Part shown: piece after piece, positions 36,711-46,493 of the stretch | Layout: each line of letters begins with the position of its first letter | How positions within the stretch are numbered: the stretch's first letter is position 1 | Source of the DNA: Platerodrilus igneus | Taxonomy: Eukaryota > Arthropoda > Insecta > Coleoptera > Lycidae | Length of the DNA: 64,000 bases | Direction: 5' to 3' | Assembly (NCBI GenBank): GCA_036346225.1 | Contig: JARFIW010001469.1 | Span: forward strand, 6,356,001-6,420,000 | Position numbers and translations under genes: made by a program | Notes under the pieces: model-generated | The model's database searches: none | Told to the model about the DNA's origin: nothing | Seen by the model: the letters and a program-made list of their open reading frames with translations, nothing else

Positions 36711-37743
36711 TTAACCGTTATTATTTAAACACAATCGGCAACGTTTTAGAACACTTTTTGTTACGCGTCGTAATGTATTCCCATTAAGACCGTTTAGTGC
36801 CTGCATAACCGCTTCCCGTAGTTCATCTACATTATTGTACTGGAAATTACTTCCATATACATTATCTTTTAAGGTGCCCCATAAATAAAAATCCAGGGGT
36901 GTTAAGTCTGCTGATCTAGGCGGCCATTTTACTGGTGTGTGGGTCGTGATTACCCTGCCATCAAAACGGTTATTTAAGTAGGTGATAACATCTCTAGCGT
37001 TGTGTGGAGATGCGCCATCTTGTTGTTTGATTATTTTGTGCCAAAGGTAGGTCGTCTAATAAATCTTCTAAAGATGTTTGAAGCATTTCCAAATAACGTT
37101 GAGAGGTTAAGGTTCCATCGAATATTATAGGACCAAGTAAACGGTTTCCCAATATACCACAAAAAACATTACATCCCAATCGAATTTGATTGCGGCGTGG
37201 AACTGTTATGCGTGGGTTTTCCTGTGCCCAATAGTGTTCATTATGACGATTAAATATTCCACAGTTAGAAAAATAAGACTCATCGGTCCACAAAACGCGA
37301 TTGATAAAATCATCATTCTCCCTAACTTGATTGATAGACCATCTGCAAAATGTTGATCTGCGGAGATAGTCGTTTGGTTGTAAGTTTTGAGTAATGTGAA
37401 ATCTGTAAGGGTGATATTTATGCTTTTTTAAAATTCTTGATGCTTGAGACTTGGATACGTTTACTTGGGTTTCTATTTCCCGTGTTGAAATGTTTGGATT
37501 AGCTTCCACACAGGCCAGTGTCAACACCTCATCTGCAATGTGTCCATTTATGTTTCGAGTAGGTTTTTTTAAACATCCATACTGCTGCATATTTGTGTCC
37601 AATCTTTGAAAGATTTTAATGTTTGGCTGTCTTTTTTCGGGAAAGTTTGTTAAGTATGTTTCGGCGGCAAGACGACTGTTCTTATTACATTTTATGTATG
37701 TACAAAACATATGATATTGTTCGCTTGTTGAAAAATTTGCCAT
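36711..37743 (-). pseudogene. mariner transposase, one frameshift
   Basis: This cut-and-paste transposase binds the terminal repeats and inserts at TA. The start ATG at 37,743 gives MANFSTSEQYHMFCTYIKCN. The N-terminal half has two helix-turn-helix-like regions (about residues 20-60 and 80-115, with ISTREIETQVNVSKSQASRI). The first catalytic Asp is in RVLWTDESYF at about residue 150. Near 37,025 the frame shifts by one base. Reading on gives QDGASPHNAR (second Asp), PPRSADLTPLDFYLWG (third Asp) and a stop at 36,711, for about 344 residues in all. There are 41 residues between the second and third Asp, the DD41D spacing of the rosa family. Without the shift the enzyme would look complete. Confidence 0.9.
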
Positions 37744-37880
37744 TTGAATATTTTATAGAATAAGTATATCACAACTTATAACTGGGAAAGAGAATACACA
37801 AATGCCAATTATTAGTACAACAGATACACTAATTCAACATGACAGTTTGTTATAATTTCATTTGTTTAAGAGAAATCTGA

Positions 37881-38344
37881 TGATGCCTACTTGATAAAAA
37901 ATTAAAATTATCATTTTCAGTAAATTTTTTCATTTAAACATATGTTGTGATACATCGTTGAAAAGAGAAAAAAATATGCTATCTAACCATCTAAAAATCC
38001 AATATGGCGTCCATTTAAAATATGAAAGTTGATGCTAATATCTCGATAACTGCCATCTTGAATTTAATTTTAATATCACTTTTAAGTGCACACAATTGAA
38101 CTAAGTAACTTTTATAAAAAACATTTTTTCGTATCTTTTATTATAACAAAAATATTCGACTTCGAAGAAATTGGCAGTTTTCAGTTTTTTTAAAATAATT
38201 TCTAAACCGTTTGGAATTTAGAATGTATCTATGCGGAATTTAAATAAGCTATCCAAATGACACAACTTTGCCCATTTAAGCAGATCTCTATCATTAATAA
38301 TAAGAAAGATACCCATGCTATCCTACTCAATTTGGGACACCCTG
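37881..38344. repeat. mariner right terminal inverted repeat
   Basis: 464 bp, inverse of 36,157-36,620, differing by a modest number of substitutions. Confidence 0.9.
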
Positions 38345-38396
38345 TATATGAGGAGAATCCCACATTTCCACACACAATCCATATTTCCTCCCACAT

Positions 38397-38612
38397 CTAG
38401 ACCAAATAGTTTTCTTCGACTAACCATTTTTCATCTTTCGAGATAAACCTATCTTGTTTGGTATCATTTAATATTAGAATTTTCTCAGCTACCCGAATCT
38501 CTACGAATTTTTTAGATAGCATCACCCCCAAGGGAGCTACCCCAATTTTAAGATTTTTTACCAGCAGCGATTTTATGATCGTCCACATAAATTTTTTATA
38601 CATGTGGCACAT
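38397..38612 (-). CDS. conserved 71-codon frame, outer part of left arm
   Basis: Open frame conserved as 48,821-49,033 in the other arm; only a few residues differ, and near the end a 3-bp change gives WLVEENYLV versus WFEENYLV. It is basic and hydrophobic, with no domain I recognise. A related but decayed stretch may lie at 45,800-45,860. It could be part of a larger lost protein, since upstream frames are also partly open. Confidence 0.35.
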   Translation of the reverse strand: MCHMYKKFMWTIIKSLLVKNLKIGVAPLGVMLSKKFVEIRVAEKILILNDTKQDRFISKDEKWLVEENYLV

Positions 38613-38857
38613 CTTGTTAGTCTAGAATTTTACGCAGAATCTGAATCCGCAAACAGATTTGCGTTAGGACCACCCCCTGCAAAGTTACATTTTAAAGCTC
38701 TCAAACCTCTAAATTTTCAACACCCAAGTCATATGCTTTAACCAACTACTTAGAGGTATTAACACAAAGAAATTAAGCACACAAAAGTTTAATAATTTAT
38801 TTTATCCGATTTACAGTTTAATAAACTAATAGAATACAATTTTTATAAAGTATAACA

Positions 38858-39163
38858 TTATTTTGTTTGTGTAGCCGAATCCAAGCAGTTGAAAGTAACC
38901 TGTAACAAAAAAGAGATTAATGGGTTGTTTAAATAGCCCTGTAACAAAAAGAGATTAATGTACTGTTTAATAAGAGCGGAAAAGTATTTACGGTCAATAA
39001 GACATATTGTCGTTAATCTAACAATACGAGAATAATGTAAAAACATTCCAATGTAATGTGTTTTTAATATGTAAATGGGAAGGTCGACTTTTACGTAATC
39101 ATCCTCCGAATTACATGTGAAAGCTGTATATAATTTCTTTTTAAAAGTGTATATCTTCTCCAA
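38858..39163 (-). CDS. conserved 101-codon frame with duplicated splice-acceptor-like segment (left arm)
   Basis: Matches 48,254-48,559. It starts MEKIYTFKKKLYTAF. The distal part spans two tandem copies of a TTAATCTCTTTTTGTTACAG segment, which looks like a repeated 3' splice site, so the true exon may begin there. The product is unrecognised. Confidence 0.35.
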   Translation of the reverse strand: MEKIYTFKKKLYTAFTCNSEDDYVKVDLPIYILKTHYIGMFLHYSRIVRLTTICLIDRKYFSALIKQYINLFLLQGYLNNPLISFLLQVTFNCLDSATQTK

Positions 39164-39506
39164 ACAAATACGCTAATTACAGTAGGAAAGTACGCTAAAT
39201 GCGAGTCAATTAATAGCAATTTAATACTGCTTACTGACCTACCTTAATTAGGTTGCTGTACTATTAGGAATGATGTACTTTTTGTCGTCCTCGCCCGACA
39301 AACTAATTTTATTAATTAATTGGGTATAAAGTTGGTGTTTACATGGTTTCGTTTAAGACCTCGTACATATTTTCCAGATTACTAGAAGACGTTATAACCA
39401 TACTTTTTGTGTTAAAGGATTTCACATCGGTAGTCTCTTCCCCCATTTTGGTGTAAACACCGTAGAGTTCGCAATAGACTTTTATTGCTGCATGTTGTAT
39501 TCTTTT

Positions 39507-40025
39507 TTAATTAATTAATCGAATAAATCGCTCTTTCTGCTTCCAAAGAAACGCGGACACTGCATCGCCGACACTGGCGTTCTTTATGCGACAGCTAGCC
39601 ATACGGTTGTTAAACGCTGTGCTAACCATTTCTACACCATCGTCGTTAGTAGCGGTAACTGATGCATTTTTAGGTTTGTTGCTCCGTAGATGACCAGGGT
39701 ATGCAGACTTTAACACCTCCATGTCGCACACTTTACACATAATTCGTGGTTGTTTCGTACAAGACCCTTTAACAGCTGGCGGAGTTGAACGTTTACGGTT
39801 TAATGACATGCCGTGCTGTTGTTCCTTGTGTCGCTGTAAGTTGTCCATTCTCGTAAAAGCGATACCGCAAGACCCACAGTTTAAGTACTTTGCTGCAGAC
39901 GGATGTATAGGCTTAACCGTGGATGATGTTACACCACGACATTTGTTCTGGTGCCGTTTGAGAGCATTTTTCCAGGTATAGGAAGCACCGCAGGAGTCGC
40001 ATTTAAAAACGTTTGCAGGTACCAT
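39507..40025 (-). pseudogene. zinc-finger N-terminus of a PolB-type protein (left arm)
   Basis: ATG at 40,023-40,025 (MVPANVFKCD), chosen over an upstream non-ATG extension because of good context and conservation in both arms. About 172 codons. Finger 1 CDSCGASYTWKNALKRHQNKC is followed by finger 2 CGSCGIAFTRMDNLQRHKEQQH. Finger 3 (CKVCDMEVLKSAYPGHLRSNK) has lost its last His (KPK instead of KHK in the other arm). The segment NNRMASCRIKN...KQKERFIRLIN and, after a stop, YGVYTKMGEETTDVKSFNTK resembles the region before the DNA polymerase B domain of Polinton/adintovirus-like proteins. It ends at about 39,330; no polymerase domain follows. Confidence 0.65.
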
Positions 40026-40200
40026 TTTAGTACAAAACAAAATCCGCACTATAAGACTTTGGTTAAACTTGAAAGTGAACTAACTTATAACTAAGAAGCT
40101 AACTCTAGCGTACCTGATTTATGTTCCCTATAGAATGCAAACCGAAGGTTTCGGAAGACACCCGAACGAAGTTGAGGATTCAGCGGGGAACTAAATGACG

Positions 40201-40308
40201 TCATAATCCTTGCTGCTCGTCCAGTACATTTAGCGCCAATGCATGCACCTGGTTCGCATCGTCGATGGTGCGAATGCCGTTAGTAGAAACATCGGAAACG
40301 TCTTCCAT
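40201..40308 (-). CDS. 35-codon frame conserved in both arms (left copy)
   Basis: Begins ACATGG (good initiation context) and ends TGA. It is acidic: MEDVSDVSTNGIRTIDDANQ is the first part. The copy at 47,109-47,216 encodes the same peptide. It lies about 180 bp upstream of the zinc-finger start, in the same orientation. It may be a small protein, a first exon or the end of a lost gene. The product is unrecognised. Confidence 0.4.
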   Translation of the reverse strand: MEDVSDVSTNGIRTIDDANQVHALALNVLDEQQGL

Positions 40309-40996
40309 GTTATACGGATCGCGTGCATATTAAAAATCCAAAAGGGTGATAGCACACGCACACAAATTGTGTGCAAGTCGTGCTGTAGAAGATGCAGTGC
40401 TACTATAAACAAAAACTTAATAAAAACACTTTAAACCTTTAGTAAGGGAATACCAAACTTGTTGTCTACAAAATACTTACTAATAAAGCAATTTAATTTT
40501 AAATAACTTTTATGTCATATTTTAGGAAATGGTAGGCTTGAATATTTTCTAAATGAATCACCAAGCGAAAGTATATGCTTAGCGGTATTAAAATTAACCA
40601 TTAATTCCCAATTTTTACGAGCGTGGTTAAATTATAGATTAAAATTTAATTTGTTCACATTTGAGCTACCCGTAAACTAACATATTTAATAGTAACAGTG
40701 CGCTGTATAATACATGCATACCCCTTCGCTGCGCTACTGCTATTCTTGTAGTTGCTAGAAAAAGTCAGTCTCCTTTTTTTACTGCTAGGACCTATGCAAA
40801 GCACAATTTTATACTTTATTTATAAGTATAGCACATCGCGCACTTTTTTTGTCTGATAATTAAATTTTGCTTAGGTAGACTTTTACATTTTCGCATATTT
40901 AAAGATGTAATACGATTGATTAACCACTTTCGATTATTCTAACGGGAACCGCCATACATTTCACCACACCGTTCCTTTTGAATACAACGGTCCTTG

Positions 40997-41112
40997 ATAC
41001 CATCTTTTGCTTGAGGGTTTATTACAGTTATACAGGATGTTTATTTTAAATGTCGTTAATTAAGCTACAATTTGAATGAAAAATTATTTAGCCTTTTTTG
41101 TGTTTTATTATG
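40997..41112. other. short boundary region inside the inverted-repeat element
   Basis: Joins the inner end of the left arm to a family C repeat. It contains ATACAGGATGTTTATTTTAA, an end-like sequence, but no partner is seen nearby. Confidence 0.3.
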
Positions 41113-41700
41113 TAACGAAAACTCTATTTGCACTAACAACAGTTCTTTATTTTGATTACACAAGCTTTTTAAATAGTTCACTGCTACAATGAAATTCTAA
41201 AAGCTCTCACAATTTATTTCCAACTAATCGCTAACTGTACAAGTATTATCTTCTTAACACTACTATGTTATTTTCTCAATTACTTATTATCGAAACACTA
41301 ATTATTAATCACTACAGTAATTTAATATCACATAGGACAAATTATATCAACAGATCACATACGCACCACTATTTTATTTCATATCACGACTTTCAAAGCT
41401 TTAAATTATAACTCATATTGTAGTCAAAGCTTCAATTAAAATTGCGCTTAGAAACTTTCTTAAAGGCTGTTTATACCTTATTCAATTGCACTAGTTATTT
41501 CGAGTACATATCAGAAATGATGCAATTAACAATATCGATTTTTTATTACGCGGTTACAAAACTCCTGTAGCCGAAGGGCTCATCAATTATCTTTTATGCA
41601 CAAACGCCTCGCTTACATTCCGATGTATTTTTCTGGTCAGACGTAGACTAACCGGAACTACATTATTTACAATAATTGTTAGTATTGATCGAATTAACGT
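41113..41700 (+). repeat. dispersed repeat family C, internally deleted copy
   Basis: Starts TGTAACGAAAACTCT and shares its first 320 bp with 28,960 and 42,446. Its end matches 31,060-31,265. It lacks the middle 1.7 kb of the 28,960 copy. The TGTAAC start suggests an LTR-type end. Confidence 0.55.
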
Positions 41701-42440
41701 TATATTGAGTGTCATAGATGAAATCTTTATTTTACACAAATGCAACTTTCGTAAACATTTTTGTTTCGATAGTTTATAAAGTTTAAATTTCTAAAGATTG
41801 TGAACTGACACATTCACGGTGGAAATTTATAATGTGTGTTTAATTGACTTTGTAGGACTGAAAACTAAACCTATTTTATGTTGTAATTATGCGAAATGCA
41901 TTCGATTTTTATTAGCACTGATATTAAGAACATTTAAGAAAGGATTTATATAAGAGATTCTCATTTTGGACACTTTTGTTCAAACCATAAGCAGCTCAAG
42001 ATTCGCTCACTTCGTGTCTATGGATGGTAAAAACTTTTTAAAGACTCATGTTGCAGAATTAATAGAGTTACTGTGAAGTCTTATAATAAACTTTGAATAT
42101 TCAGTGGTAGTTACGTTTTGATCTACTATAATCTCACTTGATTTGGTGATAATTAATCAGAGTATTGTTTTATTTATACCTTTATTTTTATTAACTGGTT
42201 TCTATGCTGCAACAGAGTAAATGTCTTTATATCATGTTAACTATTTCAGTTTATTTCACGTACATCGATCATCTACTTCCATTGGAAGTTGTTGAATAAT
42301 TTAGCAAAAGACTTGTGTACTGAGACTTCGTGTTTGGTAGTGTAAGTGATGAACGAGAACCTCTAGTTGATGAATTAATTAATTTCTCTGTATGTGACAC
42401 AATATATTTTATTTTAGTGGTGGATGAGTCGTTTCAGTAG
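41701..42440. other. unassigned centre sequence
   Basis: No coding similarity. A TATA-like TTATATAAGAG at about 41,947 precedes a short moderately G+C-containing stretch. Nothing further is supported. Confidence 0.35.
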
Positions 42441-42445
42441 ATACT

Positions 42446-42752
42446 GTAACGAAAACTCTTGCAATAACAACAGTTCTTTATTATGAATTGTTTACACAAG
42501 CTTTCTTACTTGTAGATACAGGGAAATTCTAACTTTGTCACTCAGGATGACTTCTTTCTAGCTAATCGCTAACAGTACAAATAATTGCTTAAAGCCACAA
42601 TTCTATCTACTTAATCATTATCGAAGCATTATAATTAATTTTCAAAGCACCAAGTGTTAAATTATATTGATCACTACAATAATTTATACCACCTAGAGGT
42701 ATTTATTTTAATGCATTGTGAACACCAATTTATTTCATATTACGATTTTATT
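42446..42752 (+). repeat. dispersed repeat family C, 5' portion abutting the central genes
   Basis: Begins TGTAACGAAAACTCTTGC, nearly the same as the start at 41,113, and follows that copy for 300 bp to CAATTTATTTCATAT. It then ends abruptly where the central coding region opens, so it may have truncated the first central gene. Confidence 0.6.
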
Positions 42753-42757
42753 GATCA

Positions 42758-43837
42758 ATGTGCAACAATAATCTGGTGACAGATATTGGTAATATTTGTT
42801 ATGTCGAAGGCGAACAGATGCTGACTGGTGGACTACACACACCAATTACAGAACCATTTTGTGACAATATAATGTTGGTTAAAATTTGCAATCTTTATGA
42901 CACCGAACTAGCATTTGCAAACACAAGGATATTTATCCTAAAAAAAGAAATTTGTGGTGCATTTAACAGCTATCTACGAAGAAAGTTCCACCGATTTGTT
43001 TCCGCTAGGCATGGTGTTAAAGCTAAGCTTCCGTTTTCTCTGGAAAGCACTAACAAGATGGGCCAGAGAGTAAAAGAAATTATCGGAAAAGAAGACCTCG
43101 AATGCATTAATAAAAAATTCCAAAATACTATATGTGTTCCATACAAAGTGGAACTAGCAGATGTTAAGTTGGAAACTTTATTGGAGGAACTACCAGATAT
43201 ATTAGACGAACTCGAAAAAGGTTATTTCTATCTTTTTGACATGAATGTAGCCCAAGATTTTGCTGGCATATTTAGCAAGATGGAGATGTGTAATTATTTA
43301 ACTACAAACCATAACTTTTGCTATAAGGGAGAATACGAAGAAAAGTGTAATATTATAGTTGACAACGATAAAACTGCGGGAATTGAATGTTTAACATGAC
43401 TAACAACCAATGCAAGAATTAATATATACAACAAATTTGTGTGTCAGATAACAAGTCCTGGTGTTAATAAACAACTTGGCAATCATATAGTAGATTTTTT
43501 ACGTTGCCCAGATGTACGTTTAAGGGAAACTTTTGCATCTACTTTGGCCAAAGAACATGGTATTACGCGATTGGAAGCGACAATATACAACTGTGCAATT
43601 GGAAGCTATGTCAGTGCGGAACGGGTGTATAAACCCTTAAAAGACTGTTTAACCTTATTGGAAGATAGTAAGTTATACTTCCTAAAGGCGCCAATGTACT
43701 CGGTACCACTTGTCAAAATGTGGATTAAGCTATCGGCCAAGCTACAAAATAGCTGCTGTTTAGTGTATAATAACCTGCTACAGTACGTGTATTGGGGTAA
43801 TTGCAAATACAAAGAAATTGACGGGCTTGCAAATTAA
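42758..43837 (+). pseudogene. central gene, first part; unrecognised protein with one in-frame TGA
   Basis: One frame runs from ATG 42,758 to 43,837, about 360 codons, interrupted by a single TGA at 43,397-43,399. It is soluble-looking with mixed charge and no signal or membrane segment. Segments include FNSYLRRKFHRFVSARHG, LEELPDILDELEKG, then ARINIYNKFVCQITSPGVN and GITRLEATIYN. The IYNK...TRLEATIY pair loosely recalls replication-initiator proteins (IYDK...LR-E), which is only a hint. The left end abuts a repeat at 42,752, so the N-terminus may be missing. The reading continues in the +1 frame at 43,818. Confidence 0.6.
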
Positions 43838-44291
43838 GTTGTCCGAAAAACCAGAGGAAAGAGAAAAATTGATAAAGTATGTGCTTTCGGCTTTCAGTTT
43901 TAACTATTTACCTGTAAATTATTTGGAGATAGTAGAAGAGGAGGATAGCCGAGATAAAATAAAAATCATACACAAGTGCTACATTAAAGCAGGTAGTACA
44001 TATTTTACACAATCTGCAACACCATATTCTACAATTCCAAAAGAAATAGTCATTTCGGAATTGGGGTTGATAGATACGCCTAACATTCGTCCAGATGTTG
44101 TACGACAACGCGTAAATATTGGCGGTAAACTCTGTCCATTTACGCTAAAGGAAATTGCTCCATTATGCACGCCATACGCTGTAAGTGGAAGAAAAAGACA
44201 ACTGGAATTAGAGGAAATGGATGCAAAAAGCGAAAGTTGGACTACATGGAAAACACTGCAACAATACGCGAACAATACAAAGATGTGTTAG
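43818..44291 (+). pseudogene. central gene, second part (shifted frame)
   Basis: Continues the previous frame across a shift near 43,817 (the overlap reads DGLAN in one frame and TGLQIKLSEK in the other). The open part includes LIKYVLSAFSFNYLPVNYLE and CYIKAGSTYFTQSATPYSTI, and ends near LPFT-like CPFTLKEIAPLCTPYAVSG and KRQLELEEMD. Around 44,235 the sense shifts again to the third frame. It is almost free of other damage. Confidence 0.55.
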
Positions 44292-45049
44292 ACAAAGAAC
44301 ATCTTATTAGAGAAAATGAGAAAGAATTAAAAGATTATTTTATGTGCCGATGGACTAACTTAGATACATCTGGTTTCTACAAGTTGTATGCATTTGTGGT
44401 TAGTAAAAAAGACTCTTTTAGTTATGTAGGCGTCCTTGCGGAAAAGGATGGTACTAAATCCGTATATTTTTTAAAAGGTTATTCTAAAAACGTATTTATC
44501 GAAATGGCAGATAACATAGACGATCTAAGGAATGCGGGTTTCGTAACCTTTGCGTACACAACACGCAAAGGGGGTTCGTTAAACATTGTATATTTGCCTA
44601 GTAAAGAACCTTTCGGATCATTTAAAACCGATGGTCTTACAACCTATAACAACCGTATATTCCCAAAAGTGGTGGACATGCAACTACGCGACAGTGTGTG
44701 GGTGAATAAAGATTTCCTCCAATATCGACAAGAAGAAGTCGATCAACCTAACAAGATACGTATGCAGGATATAGTGGGAAAACTGCGATTAAAAGATTGT
44801 CACAAGCTGCAAGAATTACACGAAGGAATGGATTTGGTTGTCGGTGGAATCAAAGACTTTATATATAGAGGCCAACTTCGGCACATTTTACAATTCGAAA
44901 ACCTAGACGGTCTCTATATATTAAACTATTGGCTAGAAAAGGAGATAGAGGACTTGGGTGTCGATTTAAATTTTAAGCTGCGAATAAAATTAGATAAAAT
45001 TAAAACCGCTCTAAACAAATATAAAGAAAGGACTGTCTTCTGTGTATAA
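44165..45049 (+). pseudogene. central gene, third part; unrecognised C-terminal protein
   Basis: The continuous frame is sensible from about 44,237 (KLDYMENTATIREQYKDVLD) to TAA at 45,047-45,049, about 270 codons. It starts with a coiled-coil-like charged stretch, then a globular part (FYKLYAFVVSKKDSFSYVGV, EKDGTKSVYFLKGY, FRSFKT-like GSFKTDGLTTYNN) and ends LRIKLDKIKTALNKYKERTV. No known domain is recognised. A 100-bp decayed copy of its middle lies at 46,060-46,170, showing the gene was part of the repeated unit. Confidence 0.6.
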
Positions 45050-45180
45050 CTTTGTATTAAAATTAAGTTTAAATGCCTCCATGCTTGGCATTAAATATTT
45101 TTAAATTTTGTTATGTATGTCATAAACATCTTAGAATAGTATTACATTACTCTTTATTTACAAAAGGCTGTGACGTTACC
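45050..45180 (+). other. 3' flank of the central genes
   Basis: AT-rich, with ATTAAA-type possible polyadenylation signals at about 45,058 and 45,089. No frame. Confidence 0.3.
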
Positions 45181-45189
45181 CCGAAATAG

Positions 45190-45292
45190 TAGTCGCACAG
45201 AGAGGGGTGCGCATAGGTAAGGGCGCGCACGCGCAGGGGTGCGCATGGGCAGGGGTGCACACGGGCTGGGATGTGTTTGGGTGTACACGAGG
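45190..45292. repeat. G-rich minisatellite
   Basis: Four to five imperfect units of about 18 bp around GGGGTGCGCA(T/C), e.g. AGGGGTGCGCATGGGC. It is strikingly G-rich on the plus strand in an otherwise AT-rich region. Confidence 0.75.
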
Positions 45293-45384
45293 GATGCAGA
45301 AGTTAACAGTTACCAAGCATCTAATTCTTTATTTGGTGTGGAGTACTTGCCGGTGTAAGTATCCGGAGTAAAAACACGATTTGT

Positions 45385-45870
45385 TCACGCAGATAATTAA
45401 TAAAATTAGTTTATCAAGCGAAGATGACAAAAGGTATATCATTCCTAATAGTACAACAATCTACGCATGGGGGCATAAAGATATAAGATAGTTGTTTATA
45501 TTTGTATAGATTTTGTAAATCTATTGTATATATTAGTTTTAAGATTCCATAATTTTTAAGTTTTTCTCCCACTTTCCAAATCCTTCCGGCTTCTATCCTG
45601 GTTGACAGAGTATACGTGTTACCTCCACGTGGTGTTCGCGGGACACATCGGTTTTAGATTTCTAGGGGAATGGTTAGTTAAAGCATATGTTTTAGGTAGC
45701 GAAAAAAGGGTTTTAAAGATGGAGTTAAATAAAGATGGGTAAAAATTAGTCTTTAAAAGGCGTGACTTTGTAAAGGGTGGTTCTATTTAAAATCTATTTA
45801 TAGATTTGGGATCTCTAGAAAAATCTAATATTAGTTCATACCAAAAAAAGATATATTTATCTTAAAAGAG
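45385..45870 (+). pseudogene. third, decayed copy of arm sequence
   Basis: TTAATAAAATTAGTTT(A/G)TC, ATCATTCCTAATAGTACA, GGTTA-TTAAAGCATATG and further blocks match 48,100-48,180 and 48,680-49,000 in the same order and orientation as the right arm, but with larger deletions and many substitutions. The element's centre therefore holds an older partial copy of the arm unit. Confidence 0.65.
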
Positions 45871-46059
45871 TGACTACCCCGCGGATAATAAACACAATAT
45901 ACCACTTGTCGACAAAAAAGTTGTAGGAAATTTCAAAGACGAATTTAATGGGTGACCCAGTATTATAATTTGTTGGTAGTAGGGCTAAGTCCTACCGTAC
46001 TGTAAGCGAGAAGGATACGATTAAAAAGATTAAATGGGTCTCACGAAGTGTAGTTTAGT

Positions 46060-46170
46060 AAAACCGCGGGTACTACAACCAATAACGAGCATATATTCCC
46101 AAAAGAGGTGGGCATGCAGCTACGCGACAGTGCGTGGGAGAATAAGAATTCTCTCCAATAAGAAATTAAA
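46060..46170 (+). pseudogene. decayed copy of part of the central gene
   Basis: Matches about 44,625-44,730: AAAACCG, ACTACAACC-ATAAC, ATATTCCCAAAAG-GGTGG and CTACGCGACAGTG are shared, but the frame is broken. It lies after the decayed arm copy, mirroring gene order in a tandem or overlapping duplication. Confidence 0.75.
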
Positions 46171-46304
46171 GGTTCCATGTACGTAGCACCAGTCATTGGG
46201 AAATGGTAAAAATGTTAAACCTACAAAGACGATTATTAATTGTGGTTTAGAAAAATAATAGTTTTCGTGGACTAAATAAAATAGCTTAAAGTGATTAATG
46301 TATA

Positions 46305-46493
46305 TTGTTACATATTCTCGTACACATCCACAAACATCTGTTTACGTCCGTATACGGACATGGCGATGCCGGTAGTTTTTGTTTAACAAATAGTAGAAAA
46401 GATACGTTAGGTGTTAGTGTGTGGAAGCCCATAAGACCGTTGGATTCAAAAGGAACGGTGCGGCGAAATGTATGGCGGTTTCCGTTAGAATAA
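46305..46493 (+). pseudogene. short coding-like frame spanning the inner end of the right arm
   Basis: A 62-codon frame ending VWKPIRPLDSKGTVRRNVWR. Its last third lies in the inverted repeat, and the left arm has the same codons up to the break at 40,996. The amino acid choice looks protein-like; the family is unrecognised. Confidence 0.3.

Larger units (their letters stand above)
36157..38344 (-). mobile_element. rosa-type (DD41D) mariner, 2.19 kb
   Basis: The ends are CAGGATGTCCCAAATTGAG at 36,157 and its inverse CTCAATTTGGGACACCCTG ending at 38,344, with TA on each side (36,155-36,156 and 38,345-38,346). The terminal inverted repeats are 464 bp each (36,157-36,620 and 37,881-38,344) and very similar, long for a mariner. 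A single transposase gene lies between on the minus strand. The element looks young: complete ends and one visible frame break. Confidence 0.92.
38348..40996 (-). mobile_element. left arm of 10.7-kb inverted-repeat element
   Basis: 2.65 kb that is the reverse complement of 46,430-49,082 with scattered substitutions and small indels. Its outer end lies 3 bp inside the mariner target TA, so the two elements abut. It contains, in its own orientation (minus), a 35-codon frame, a zinc-finger/DNA-polymerase-B N-terminal frame, a 101-codon frame and a 71-codon frame. Differences between arms are spread along their length, which argues against a simple assembly echo. Confidence 0.9.

Noticed and set aside
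42446..42752. Promoter of the central genes
   Set aside because: The stretch is a copy of dispersed repeat C found elsewhere without these genes, so a regulatory role cannot be claimed from position alone.
43000..43900. HUH replication initiator
   Set aside because: The IYNK and TRLEATIY segments are suggestive, but no His-hydrophobic-His pair or nearby catalytic Tyr motif could be identified, so it is kept as a hint only.
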